A stretch of DNA of 64,000 nucleotides from Sambucus nigra (lineage: Eukaryota > Streptophyta > Magnoliopsida > Dipsacales > Adoxaceae), in the NCBI GenBank assembly GCA_949130495.1, contig OX422207.1:831146073-831210072 (forward strand), written 5' to 3'. This document shows, piece by piece, positions 1 through 11,296 of the stretch. Positions within the stretch are counted from its first letter, which is position 1; each line of letters opens with the position of its first letter. The notes below the pieces were generated by a model that saw nothing but the letters and a program-made list of their open reading frames with translations, was not told the origin of the DNA and made no database searches. Made by a program: the position numbers and the translations under genes.

Positions 1-645
1 CCGAGGCCCGAACCAAATCGGGGGGGAGAACCGATTCGCTGGGTACCCGAACCGGTTCGGTGTACCTGTACGCTGATAAGATTTTAACTGTTTTAAAATC
101 ATGGATCTCTTCATCTGTTTTTCCTATAAATACCAACTTCGGGGGAGTTGTTTTGCAAGACTTTAGAAGACGTTTTTAAGAGTCCAAATACATCTAGTCT
201 TCATATTTTTGAGTTCCAATACTCAAGTTTTGATTCACACAATTCTTCCAAACCTTTATGAATCAGTTTGTAACCCAAGAACACAACTTTGTAGTTTGTT
301 CAAACCTTGTGGAGAAGCCGTTCTTCTTCTTCATTGCAGCCCTACTGGAAAGGGATATCTCCAGCCGCGACTACAGAATCTGACACGTGAGGGTAATTCT
401 TAGTCAACTTGTATTTTTCATTGTAATCCGATTGTAAGCCGTTTTCTTACAAATTATAGTGGAAAATTAATGGTTTTGCCCCTTTGGGGGATTTTTCCTT
501 ATATGTGTGTGTTTGAATGATTATTCATGTTTCATCATCTTGTTCAAAACACATATAGATGCATGTTTAGGATTTAATTGATAAAAACTGCATTTAATTA
601 ACTAATATCTCTATTTGAACGCATGCGCACTCTTCCACCCCTTCA
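1..645 (+). repeat. 5' LTR (partial) of Sirevirus
   Basis: Matches 7913-8557 base for base except two substitutions. It ends in CA just before the primer-binding site. A TATA box lies at 125-132, so transcription should start near 150-160. A 64-codon reading frame inside the LTR occurs identically in both LTRs simply because they are copies, and is not treated as a gene. Confidence 0.95.
125..132 (+). promoter_or_regulatory. LTR TATA box
   Basis: TATAAATA lies downstream of a cluster of short palindromes (GGGTACCC, CGAACCGGTTCG) at about 40-60, the usual place for the core promoter of a copia LTR. The same box is at 8037-8044 in the 3' LTR. Confidence 0.75.
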
Positions 646-648
646 AAT

Positions 649-661
649 TGGTATCAGAGCC
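649..661 (+). other. Primer-binding site, initiator tRNA-Met type
   Basis: TGGTATCAGAGCC lies three bases after the LTR end at 645. This is the standard plant copia primer site complementary to the 3' end of initiator methionine tRNA, used to prime minus-strand cDNA. It fixes the LTR boundary. Confidence 0.95.
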
Positions 662-753
662 AGTTACACAATTTTACCGTGTAATTTTCCGCAAAATTTT
701 TCTGAGATATCAATTTTCTGAAAAATTGATTTTTGAAAACGAGTGTGTTCATT

Positions 754-2693
754 ATGGAGAAATTATATAATAAAATGCCAGTTTTTGACGGGACAAACTA
801 TGCATATTGGAAAGCCCGCATGAAATCTGCATTAAAAGCCATTGATGAACGAGTTTGGATTTTGGTTGAAAGAGGGTGGACTCCTCCCTCCGTCACTGTT
901 AATAACGTGACTAGTTTAAAACCTGAAACTTCATGGACTGAAGAAGAGTTTAAATGGTCTTCTTTTAACTCTAAAGGTTTAAGTGCTATTTCTGGGTCTG
1001 TCACTCCTGATGAGTTCAAACGCATAATGACGTGCACCACGTCAAAAGAGGCATGGGATGTTTTACAACTCACCCATGAAGGAACTAATGCTGTGAAAGA
1101 GTCTAAATTGCAAAATTTGATAACTCAATTTGAAACAATCACCATGCATGAGACAGAATGTTTTGATGATTTTTATGCTAGGCTTTCTGACATTGTTAAT
1201 AGTAGTTTTAATCTTGGTGAACATATTCCTAATGCTAGAGTTGTTAAAAAGATTCTTCGTTCTTTGCCTAAGAGTTTTATCCCTAAAGTCACTGTGCTAA
1301 ATTCTATGGGTAATTTAAATACGCTAAAATTGGAAGAGCTTGTAGGAGATTTGCAAACCTATGAAATTGATATGTTCCCTAAAACTACTAGATCTAAAGA
1401 TAAGAGAATTGCACTTAATGTCCAAGAGAGAAAGAGTGTGGGGTCAGCTAGAAAGAGAATTGAGTCATCTAGGAAGAGAGAGATTGACACGTCAGATTGT
1501 GATTGTGATTTTGACTTAGATGATTTGGCCCTTTTTGCAAAAAATTTCAAAAGGATTCTCAAAATTAAGAAAAATGGCAATTTTAAAGATAAAAAGAAAT
1601 TTGAGAAAAATAAGTTTGAAAAGAAAAGTGAAAAAGTTTTTAAAGATCCTCCTAAGAAGGAAAGCGAAAGATGCTTTGAGTGCGACGGTAGGGGTCATAG
1701 AGCCTTTGAGTGTGCCAACCGTCTGAATAAAGAGAAAGGGAAAGCTGTCCTTAATGCTACTCTTAGCGACGACAGTGAAGTCGAGACGGTGGATTCAGGA
1801 GATGAGTCACCGCATGAGTGTAACTTCACCGCATTCATGGCTAGTCATGTGAGCACTCCTAGGTCTCATCACGACGATGAGGATGATGCTACACAGGGAC
1901 ACCTCGACAGTGAGATCGATGTGAGTGAGGAGGAGGATGACACAAGTGAGAGCGAGAGTGATATTCAACGCGCCTACGCTGAGTTGTATTCTGAGTCTTT
2001 TAAAACTAAAAAGAGAAACAAAGCGTTAGTTCTTAAGATCACCGTCTTAGAGGAAGATTTAAGAAAATCAAGAGAAAGAGAGTCCTCCACCTGCACCGCA
2101 CTGAGAGAGAGAGAATCTGCCTGTGTTGGAAAGAGAGTTTGTTTAGAGAGAGAGAGAGTTTTTTTGAAAAAGAGAGAGGGGACTTGACTAAACAAGTATC
2201 TAGTCTTACGAGTGAGCTCCATTCCTCTATGGAGACTCGAAAGAAACTTGAAGCCCTTGTTGACCAGCTGACTCATGATCTTGAGAAGGCACGAGAAGTC
2301 AAGGTACAAATCGAGGACAGATCAGGGAAAATGGGAAAGATGCTCCTCGACCCCGCTTTAGGTTTTGGTGATAGGCAGGGAATTGGTTATGATGGTGCTT
2401 CCACCTCCCAAATTGCACCTGTACCGGTTCCTGAGTTTACTACGAATCCTTATGGCCATCGTCAAAAACCTCGAAAGAAAGTTCGACCAAGAAAAGCAAA
2501 CCCAGGTCCGCCTTTTACTGTGTTCTTTTGTACTTATTGCAAAAGAAAAGGCGACCTCAGGGAGTTTTGCTATAGCATGGGTCGGACACGACGTACTATT
2601 GCTTCACCACGTCATACTGATGAGTTTTCTAGTCTGAGAGAGCGAGTTGAGTTCTTAGCTGCCACTTCTCAGAGTTTGATGGAAGAATTCTGA
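754..2693 (+). pseudogene. gag: Sirevirus gag, broken by one frameshift
   Basis: Encodes the capsid/nucleocapsid polyprotein that packages element RNA in cytoplasmic particles. The first ATG is at 754; the frame is open upstream only through a TTG. The N-terminal part carries the copia gag core (FDGTNYAYWKARMKSAL). A canonical zinc knuckle CX2CX4HX4C is at 1672-1713, followed by an acidic stretch and a long glutamate/arginine-rich coiled-coil-like region. The frame shifts between about 2139 and 2187, most likely in the T7 or A5 run at 2159-2170. Reading then continues through a second knuckle at 2528-2570 in which the histidine is aspartate (CX2CX4DX4C). The frame closes with TGA at 2691-2693 followed by CGG. 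Two knuckles and the unusual length fit Sirevirus gag. Confidence 0.85.
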
Positions 2694-2696
2694 CGG

Positions 2697-5600
2697 ATGT
2701 CTTTGCCGTTAGTGCATGCTTCTCACATTCCAGCTAAAACCAACAACAACAAAGGCAAACAAAAGGTTACCACTGCTTGGGTACCGAAGAAAGATAAAAA
2801 GGCTTTTGTTGTTCATGTTGATCTCAAAGCACATAATACCTCACAGTGGTATTTTGACAGTGGGTGCTCCAGACATATGACAGGTGATGCCTCATTTTTT
2901 ACATCTCTTGAGGATTATCAGGATGGCAGAGTCACCTTTCGAGATGGGAGCAAGTCTAGCATTGTAGGACGAGGTACTGTAGAGTTACCAGGATTTCCTA
3001 AGCTAGAAAATGTGTTGTACGTCAAAGGTTTAAAAGTGAACCTTCTCAGCATTAGCCAGCTGTGCGACACTGACTTTGCAGTAAAGTTTGACCGGGACGC
3101 ATGTAATGTCTACAATCAAGCCGGTAAACTTTTGATGCAAGGGGTGAGGACCGAGGATAATTGCTATGGGACTGATCCCACATCCTCACTTATCTGCAAC
3201 AGCGCCACGATCACTCCTATGAATTTGTGGCATCAACGTCTAGGTCACATGAACGTTAGAGATTTGACTCGTTTAGCTAAAAAGGACCTAGTACGTGGCT
3301 TACCATCTCTTGGAAAGTCAACTTCGACGGTTTGTGGACCATGTCAGTTGGGAAAACAAATCCGTAGTCCTCATAGGAAGTTGCATTCCATTACCACCTC
3401 TCGTGTTCTTGAGTTGATTCACATGGATCTTATGGGTCCCACTCGTACCGAGAGTCTGGGTGGTAAGAGGTATATCCTCGTGATGGTAGATGATTTCTCC
3501 AGATACTCCATTGTAGGTTTTCTGAGAGAGAAATCCGATGCTGTAGATTTTTTAACGACCAAGTGCCGTGTCCTGCAAAATCAACACGGAGTCACTATTA
3601 ATAGGATACGTAGTGACAACGTCACTGAGTTTAAGGAAGAAAAGGTTGATCTTTATTGTGATAGCCTTGGGATCAAACTTGAGTTTTCTGCTGTGAAGAC
3701 TCCTCAGTAAAATGGAATTGTTGAGAGAAAGAATAGAACGATCCAGGAAATGGCTAGATCTATGCTTTCAGGTCGTAAAGTTTCTAGGAGATTTTGGGCA
3801 GAGGCAGTTTCTACTGCATGCCACATGGTGAATAGGGTGTACTTGCGTCCACACACTCTTAAAACGCCTTATGAATTGTGGACTGACAAGAAACCCAACC
3901 TGGCATATTTCCGTGTTTTTGGGAGTAAATGCTACATCCTACGGGATAGAGAGCAATTAGGAAAGTTTGACTCTCGGAGCGACGAGGGAATATTGCTAGG
4001 ATATTCATAGAATAGTAGAGCGTACCGGGTCTTTAACCTGAAGATCTCTAAGGTTATGGAATCAATAAACGTCACCATGCAAGATGACGAACCTTCGACG
4101 GCTATTGATCCTAACCTACAGTGTGAGGATGAGGACTTCTCTGAGAGTGACTTACTTGTCCCTCACCCACACTCTGTGGACCCTACTCCTGTGTTAGGGG
4201 ACACTCCTGCTTGGGTTCGCAAGAGTCATGACCCTTCTGCCATTGTTGGTGATCCCACTCTAGGGGTCAAGACTCGTGCTCAGCTAGAGAATGTTGTTAG
4301 CCATCTTTGCTACACGTCCAAAGTCAAGACCAAGAATCATAAAGAATCACTCAAGGATGAACACTGGATATCTTCTATGCAGGATGAGTTGCTTCAATTT
4401 AAAAAGAACAATGTCTGGGAACTTGTCCCCCGACCTAGTGAGACAAATGTGATAGGTACCAGATGGATTTTCAAGAATAAAATGGATGAAAATGGTACCA
4501 TAATCAGAAACAAAGCTAGGTTGGTCGCTCAAGGCTACACACAGATAGAGGGTGTAGACTTTGGGGAGACATTTGCTCCTGTTGTGAGGCTTGAGTCCGT
4601 CCGCTTACTACTCGCCATCGCATGTCATCTGCGCTTCAAGTTATATCAGATGGATGTCAAGAGTGCCTTTCTTAATGGCATTCTACAGGAGGAGGTTTAC
4701 GTGGAACAACCAAAAGGGTTTGAAGACCCACTGCACCCTGAGCACGTCTACTATCTAAGGAAAGCCTTGTATGGATTGAAGCAAGCACCCCGTGCTTGGT
4801 ACGAGAGGCTTACTTCCTATCTCTTAGCCCGTGGCTTCAAGAGAGGGAGAGTTGATATGACGTTGTTCGTTAGGAGAGATGACGGTGCAATTTTGGTTGC
4901 CCAAGTCTATGTGGATGACATAGTCTTTGGATCCACTTGCTCTCAACATGCTCATCACTTTGAAGAGGAGATGAAAAGCGAGTTTGAGATGAGCATGGTT
5001 GGTGAGATTACGTTCTTCCTTGGTCTCCAGGTTCGTCAGCTAGAGGATGGGATGTTCATCTCCCAATCCAAGTATGCTAAAGACCTAGTGAAGACATTTG
5101 GTTTAGACTTCGCTAAGCATGCACGTACACCTATGAGTACCACTACCAAGCTTAGTAAGGACACTATAGGCAAGGACGTAGAGCAAACCTTGTATCGGAG
5201 TATGATAGGTAGTCTTCTCTACTTGACTGCCAGTCGTCCCGACATAGACTTTAGTGTTGGAGTCTGTGCGCGATATCAGGCGTCCCGAAAGAGTCACATT
5301 TACTTTCTCTAAAACGTATCATTAAATACGTGAGTGGGAATCTCTCATACGGTATTTGGTATTCCTTTGATACTGATGACCGTTTGTCTGCCTATTCAGA
5401 TGCCGATTGGGCCGGGGATGTAGATGGTTGTAGGAGCACTTCTGGTGGGTGTTTCTATTTTGGTTCTGCTCTTGTCTCCTGGCTGAGCAAGAAGCAAAAT
5501 TCCATCTCTTTGTCCACTGCGGAGGCTGAGTACATAGCCGCCGGGAGTTGTTGCACGCAACTCTTATGGATGAAGCAAATGCTAGAGGATTATGGGATTT

Positions 5601-5851
5601 CACAGGACACCATGACCATTTCCTGTGATAACACGAGCGCGATACACATATCCCGTAATCCTGTCCAGCATTCGCGCACAAAGCACATCAGGATACGTGA
5701 GCACTTTATACGACAGTTAGTTGAGGAGAAAGTCGTATCCCTGAGTTTTGTTCCCACCGACCATCAGTTAGCCGATATTTTTATGAAACCTTTAGATGCC
5801 CTTAGATTTGAGAATCTTAGGAAGTCTTTGGGGATTTGCACAGTTGACTGA
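2697..5851 (+). pseudogene. pol: Sirevirus pol: protease, integrase, reverse transcriptase, RNase H (broken)
   Basis: In order: aspartic protease with DSGCSRHMTG near 2850-2884; integrase zinc finger (WHQRLGHMN near 3228, CGPCQLGK near 3332); integrase catalytic core with D in HMDLMGP and D in RSDN; reverse transcriptase with YVDDI near 4907; RNase H with DADWAG, STAEAEYIA and the NPVQHSRTKHI block, ending at 5851. In the second integrase aspartate motif the usual glycine is valine. Three lesions break it: TAA at 3708-3710 where the integrase glutamate-containing block begins, TAG at 4008-4010 before the linker, and a one-base loss in the C run at 5284-5286 between RT and RNase H. Both stops are one C-to-T change from a sense codon. 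It follows gag in the same frame after TGA-CGG. Confidence 0.9.
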
Positions 5852-7438
5852 GGGGATGGTCTGTGTCTAGAATAGGATGCTTTTTCATGTTCATATCATA
5901 TGCTTCCTATTGTTAGTTTGTTTTATGTGTATCATTATTTAGTTGTACATATATTTGTTTATTTTTTTGAAAAATCCAAAAAGATTTTCGTTTTTGTGTA
6001 TAAAAATTTGAGAAAAGCACAAAAAAGATTTTATTTTGCTAAAATTTTTGAAAAATCCAAAAAGATTTTTGTATTTTTTTTGCACCATTTATGGATGAAC
6101 ACTTTGGATGACCGAGTCACAAATTCATTCCATTTATCCATGTGACTGTTTGATAGAGATTTGAGACGCTACATCATTTCATCCATGTGCTTTGCATTGT
6201 TTGGAGTCCTTGAGATGTAATTAGTGATATTTTCCTACATGTTTGACTCCTATCTCCTTTATTGCACACATGCACGACTTTATTTGATTATTGCACTTGT
6301 CTATCACATGTTGGCTTGAGTGTTTCCATCTCAATTCTGTCTATACAACTTACAATATGCGATAAAACTTGACAAGATTGGAATGCATGTAAAAACCATT
6401 TTTGTGAGACTGAGTGTTTGTTTAAGAACGGGGAGGGGTTGCGAAAGATAATTATCTCTTCTTTGCGCAAAAGCCACCGTTCAAAAGGACCTAAAAAATT
6501 GAGGAATTTTATTATCCGGGGTCCAAAGAGGTTAAAAGAGCCCGAATTTTTTTTTAAAGGAAATAAAGAGCAATTCATGCCGCATATGGGCCATTTAGGT
6601 TTCACCATTAATTCTCCAAAGTTTGAGAATTTAGATTACCTCAATTCAAAATATAAATCCGAGGGAGTTTGGTTGGAGAATTTAAACGGGTTTACATTTC
6701 CTTGAAAGTCCTGAAAAAGCATGAAATAGTTTTGGACGTTATTGGTGTGGAAATCACTTTGAGTTTTGATTTGATGATATGATTGAGTCAATGTCTTATA
6801 TTACCACTTTTTTTTACACCAAAGGAATACTTTGAGTTCATTCGTTAGGAGTATCCAATATTCATCGTGCACATATATCATGTTTGTATGCATTGATTTT
6901 CCTATTTAATTTGATCACACACCTTCATTTATGCCATCATTGACTTGGTTGTTTTTGTGATCGTTCATGGTGTGTTTTCTTGTATATATTCTTTTGTGTG
7001 AAAAATTTTGAAAAATTCAAAAATAGTGGTTTATTACCTTGTGACATTCTCCATGTACATCTATTTCTGCTTCTCATATCTATCTATTTGGGGACATCAT
7101 AAAAAGGGGGAGAAGAATTATCATATTATGTTATGGGGGAGAGTTTTTGAGTTTTTTGAGTTTCATGATCTATTGGTATATATGTTTAGCTCATTCATTT
7201 CAAACTCGATATGTCACGTGGTATTTGCTTGTTCTCATGTGTGTAGGTACTACATTGATGATTTCTGAATTGCACACCCTGATGAGAAAAGCTTTGAATG
7301 TATTGAAGATTTGAAGATCAAACGATGAAGACTTATTCATTTTTATCTTTCCAGTTTTGGGTTCATGGAAGGGTAGATTTTTATAGGCAAATTTTGTTAC
7401 TTGATAATTCGGATTTTTTATGTATGTACCGGCATAGA
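5852..7438 (+). other. Sirevirus 3' non-coding region
   Basis: About 1.6 kb between the pol stop and the last purine tract. It is AT-rich, with a block containing GAAAAATCCAAAAAGATTTT near 5968 repeated near 6050. Purine tracts AAAAAGGGGGAGAAG (7101-7115) and TTATGGGGGAGAG (7131-7143) precede the final one. An open stretch at 6418-6705 has no ATG until late, is lysine-rich and resembles nothing I recognise. Some Sireviruses carry an envelope-like frame here; I see no transmembrane or envelope-like signature. Repeated purine tracts are a known feature of the group. Confidence 0.7.
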
Positions 7439-7452
7439 CATAGGGGGAGATT
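7439..7452 (+). other. Polypurine tract
   Basis: CATAGGGGGAGATT directly precedes the 3' LTR start TGTAAGG at 7453. It is the plus-strand primer site for reverse transcription. Confidence 0.85.
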
Positions 7453-8557
7453 TGTAAGGACATAATTCTCATGTCCGTTATCTTATAGATTTGTATGTCG
7501 TACGCCGTTACATTTGGCACGTCTCTACACGATCACTCACGACGGCCTTAATCCGAATTCCAAGCATCAAGCATTCAACAACTCCATTAATGAGTCCCTC
7601 ATCTGCCGCAACGTCCTCACATTCCTTGATTTTAGGCTCGTAATGCAAGTGGAATGCAAGGGAAGTCAAAATAGTGAAATAAGGCTTGATAGGGAAGTTC
7701 AAGGACATTTCGTAATTTCACATCCATAGTTTGGAGGTCTGGTCAACTGGAAAGTTAAGGAGCTTGCCGCAACAAAGATACTGGAAGAAACGACACCTCA
7801 ATCCGAGCTACGGTGAAGAAGTTATGACCATTTGAAGTTGGAAGAAATTTCCAAGAAAAAGACTTGGGAAAAATATGAAGTTTTAAGGTTTTGACCAGCG
7901 CACTTTTTCGAACCGAGGCCCGAACCGAATCGGGGGGGAGAACCGATTCGCTGGGTACCCGAACCGGTTCGGTGTACCTGTACGCTGATAAGATTTTAAC
8001 TGTTTTAAAATCATGGATCTCTTCATCTGTTTTTCCTATAAATACCAACTTCGGGGGAGTTGTTTTGCAAGACTTTAGAAGACGTTTTTAAGAGTCCAAA
8101 TACATCTAGTCTTCATATTTTTGAGTTCCAATACTCAAGTTTTGATTCACACAATTCTTCCAAACCTTTATGAATCAGTTTGTAACCCAAGAACACAACT
8201 TTGTAGTTTGTTCAAACCTTGTGGAGAAGCCGTTCTTCTTCTTCATTGCAGCCCTACTGGAAAGGGATATCTCCAGCCGCGACTACAGAATCTGACACGT
8301 GAGGGTAATTCTTAGTCAACTTGTATTTTTCATTGTAATCCGATTGTAAGCCGTTTTCTTACAAATTATAGTGGAAAATTAATGGTTTTGCCCCTTTGGG
8401 GGATTTTTCCTTATATGTGTGTGTTTGAATGATTATTCATGTTTCATCATCTTGTTCAAAACACATATAGATGCATGTTTAGGATTTAATTGATAAAAAC
8501 TGCATTTAATTAACTAATATCTCTATTTGAACGCACGCGCACTCTTCCACCCCTTCA
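7453..8557 (+). repeat. 3' LTR of Sirevirus, 1105 bp
   Basis: Starts TGTAAGGACATAATTC and ends CACCCCTTCA. A palindrome-rich block at about 7911-7975 (CGAACCG, CGATTCG, GGGTACCC, CGAACCGGTTCG, GTACCTGTAC) sits 60-130 bp upstream of the TATA box at 8037-8044. Such palindrome clusters in U3 are typical of Sirevirus LTRs. Confidence 0.92.
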
Positions 8558-8929
8558 TCATTCAAGCCAATTTCTCCCTACCCCATGTGTTCCATTACCA
8601 TACACTTTAACACCGCATACACATAGAGGTTGGCCAACACAGAGACAGGCTCCAACCAGAACAAAAATCCATATTCACATTCCATGTGAATCCAGTACCA
8701 AACGAAGCGTAACTGATGATGAACCCAATACTTCCAAACGAATTTTTCTACATCCTACCCGAGCCGATATTACTGAGGTCCCATCACCGACAGGCTCCAA
8801 CCAGGAGTTGCACGACCAACTTTTATGGCATATTTCATGAATATTGTTCATTGACAACAACCTCATATATTCGTTATTCTGGATATGCGAATGGATTCTC
8901 ATCACTCCCTGGATGAGATTGCCTGACTA

Positions 8930-9495
8930 CCTTTTAGTAACCACATCACCTCTCATGCTCTCGGCCAGTCTGGAGGTATTTGGGTCATCTAGATGGAAGG
9001 CCCCATCACTGGCCATGAAATCGCAGTATCTCCGTGATTCATTCACGCCCTCATAGAGCATGATCCTGTAGTAGGACCTATAAAATTAATGGTGGTCTAC
9101 ATGCCACCAAATCCTGCAGCTCAGAACCAGGTATAACAACAACTAAATTTACTTTCCACATTTGTTCTCCACCCCTAGATTTTACTTGGGATTTTAATAC
9201 AATTTTAGGCCCATATAAAAATCTAGGAGGCCAGGATTTTAAACCCTATCGAGCCAAATCCTTAAATAATTTTATGATGACACATGATATCCATGATTTA
9301 GGATTTCAGGGTCCGTCTTTTACATGGAAAGTGAACATCCCTTCTAGTCATCATGTTCATGAACGGTTGGATAGGGGTATAGCTAATACTACTTGTATGG
9401 ACCTATACCCAACCACTAGGATCACTCATCTCTCTAATGCAGGTTCAGATCATTATCCTATAATGTTAGATAGCACGGCTCCAACGGTCTGAAAG
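8930..9495 (+). pseudogene. LINE apurinic-type endonuclease remnant
   Basis: Several frames together give recognisable endonuclease blocks: GGIWVIW near 8970, VVYMPPNP near 9090, a DFNTILGP-like block near 9195 (reached through a one-base loss), FQGPSFTWK near 9305, ERLDRGIAN near 9362 and GSDHYPIML near 9445. The last includes the catalytic SDH. This enzyme nicks target DNA for target-primed reverse transcription. The region is non-functional. Confidence 0.75.
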
Positions 9496-9579
9496 CCTAA
9501 ACATTTCATTTATTGTAAACAATGAGCTTCAGACCCTTCTTTTGGTGCGATTCTTCAGACTCATTGGGCCCCTCCTCTG

Positions 9580-11296
9580 GAAGGCTTGCCAACCATCCTT
9601 TTTTATAGAAAGTATATTTCATTCAAACAGGCAGCGTTAGTGTGGAAAACTAATGTTTATGGGAACATGGAAACCAAAATTTCATATCTCCAGCGGCGAC
9701 TTAGTGACACCCAAACCCTTATTGAGACCAATTTGGATTCAACACTCTTATTACGTGAGAAGGAACTTCAGGAGTCTTTAGCATATCAGCTTAACATGTT
9801 TAATTTGTATTGGAAAAATAAATATAAACTCAAATGGACCCTAGATGGGTATTACAATACTAATTTTTTTCATTCTTGTGTCACGCAACGTCATCGTACT
9901 AATACCATCCATGCAATTTATAACCCAAAGACTGGATGACACAAAACACAAATGGCTATTGAAACTCAATTTAAGAACTATTATGATAATTTATTTCAAA
10001 TAACTTCTCCTGAATAGGTTGAAGGATTATCTTCATCCTTCACTTAGATTCGGGATGCGGATAAAATCAAATTACTATGACTACTCACGAAACATGACAT
10101 CTGGGCCACCATTAATAGAATGGGATGTAATAAAAGTCGAGGACCAGATGGGCTTACTGTGAAATTTTATTAGACTCATTAGCATGAAGTGGTCCCAACT
10201 GTCTATAACTTGGAGCAAGAATTTTTTTCTATTGGACGTATACCGTAACATTTAAATCATATGATCCTTATATTTATCCCTAAACGCCAAAATCCTACCC
10301 CGGTCTCTCATTATCACCCTATTAGCCTTTGAAATGTCATTTACAAAATCATATCCACTATTTTGGTATAGTGACTATGACCAATTATCCAATATATTGT
10401 GTTTCCCTACTATCAATCAACATTTGTGAAGGGACATCAAATTTAGGATAATAATACTGATAGGTCATGAAAGTCTCCATATAATGTGTAAATCAAAATC
10501 TAAAAAGGGAACATGCGCTATCAAGATTGACCTATCGAAAGTATATAATCAAATGGAATGGCCTTACCTTCAATGGGTCCTGCATCATCATGGACTACTG
10601 GAACAATGGATCTCATACCTAACCACCTTCATGTCCTCCACTTCTTTTCAAACTCTGATCAATGGACATATGGGACACCACATTCAGCTTTCAAGAGGGC
10701 TACGATAAGGAGATCCATTGACCTCACTGCTCTTCATCCTAGGCTTAGATGTCATGTTATGAAATGTCGACATGGAAAGCCAACACAAAATAATAACTGC
10801 ACTCCGTCCCTCTAAAAAAGGTCCAAAAATCCCCGGTTTGGCATTTGTAGACGACTATATTTTCTTTTTTAAATCAACAACCCAAATGATATCCCAGTTT
10901 CGTGCAATTTTGGAAATATTTTTACAAGTATCAAGCGAAACCATTAATCATGACAAATCTCTTATAACATTTGGCTGCTCGACTCCACACACAGATTGTC
11001 AAATTACATTCCACATGATTTCCAGGAACCAGGCTCATCACCAGACCCACGCGGACTTACTGCAACCTATCCATGAAGGCCTCAGGATATTCCACCATGT
11101 AGTCTTGTCATTTTATTTTTGTGAAGATAATATGTGCGTGGATGCTCATGCTACTTTTTCGGTTATTCATCCTTTTTTCGTGCTTTTTAAGTCAGTTCCT
11201 AGTTATGTTTTACCTTTCTTATGTCATGATAAGATTCGTAGTTCTGTTCTTATGTATGCAATAACCAACATCTCCAGTAAAATATTGTTGGTTTGA
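9580..11296 (+). pseudogene. LINE linker, reverse transcriptase and RNase H tail remnants
   Basis: The linker helix region lies at 9586-9939 (KTNVYGNMETKISYLQRRL). RT blocks follow: NKSRGPDGLTVKFY near 10120, the FIPKRQNP block near 10270, a palm motif AIKIDLSKVYNQMEW near 10512 (usual AYD changed to VYN) and the active-site FVDDY near 10844. After about 11010 the RT thumb and most of RNase H are missing. EDNMCVDAHATF near 11130 and the following bases look like the last part of the LINE RNase H and 3' untranslated region, so an internal deletion is likely. Confidence 0.72.

Larger units (their letters stand above)
1..8557 (+). mobile_element. Ty1/copia LTR retrotransposon, Sirevirus type, 5' end outside window
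   Basis: The order is LTR, initiator-tRNA-Met-type primer site, gag, protease, integrase, reverse transcriptase, RNase H, long 3' non-coding region, polypurine tract, LTR. Integrase before reverse transcriptase makes it copia. A long gag with two zinc knuckles, repeated GGGGGAGA purine tracts before the 3' LTR and palindromes upstream of the LTR TATA box fit Sireviruses. The right LTR is 1105 bp, so about 460 bp of the left LTR lie before base 1. The two LTRs differ at only 2 of 645 comparable positions (15 and 624 against 7927 and 8536), so insertion is recent. The expected 3' TSD would be TCATT at 8558; the 5' partner is off-window. Lineage assignment is inference from architecture. Confidence 0.92.

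Noticed and set aside
209..403. 64-codon open frame in the LTR, repeated identically at 8121-8315
   Set aside because: Identity follows from LTR duplication; no recognisable domain and it lies in untranslated leader sequence.
6418..6705. 95-codon lysine-rich open stretch in the Sirevirus 3' region as an envelope-like gene
   Set aside because: It opens with TTG, has no signal or membrane segment and no ATG near its start.
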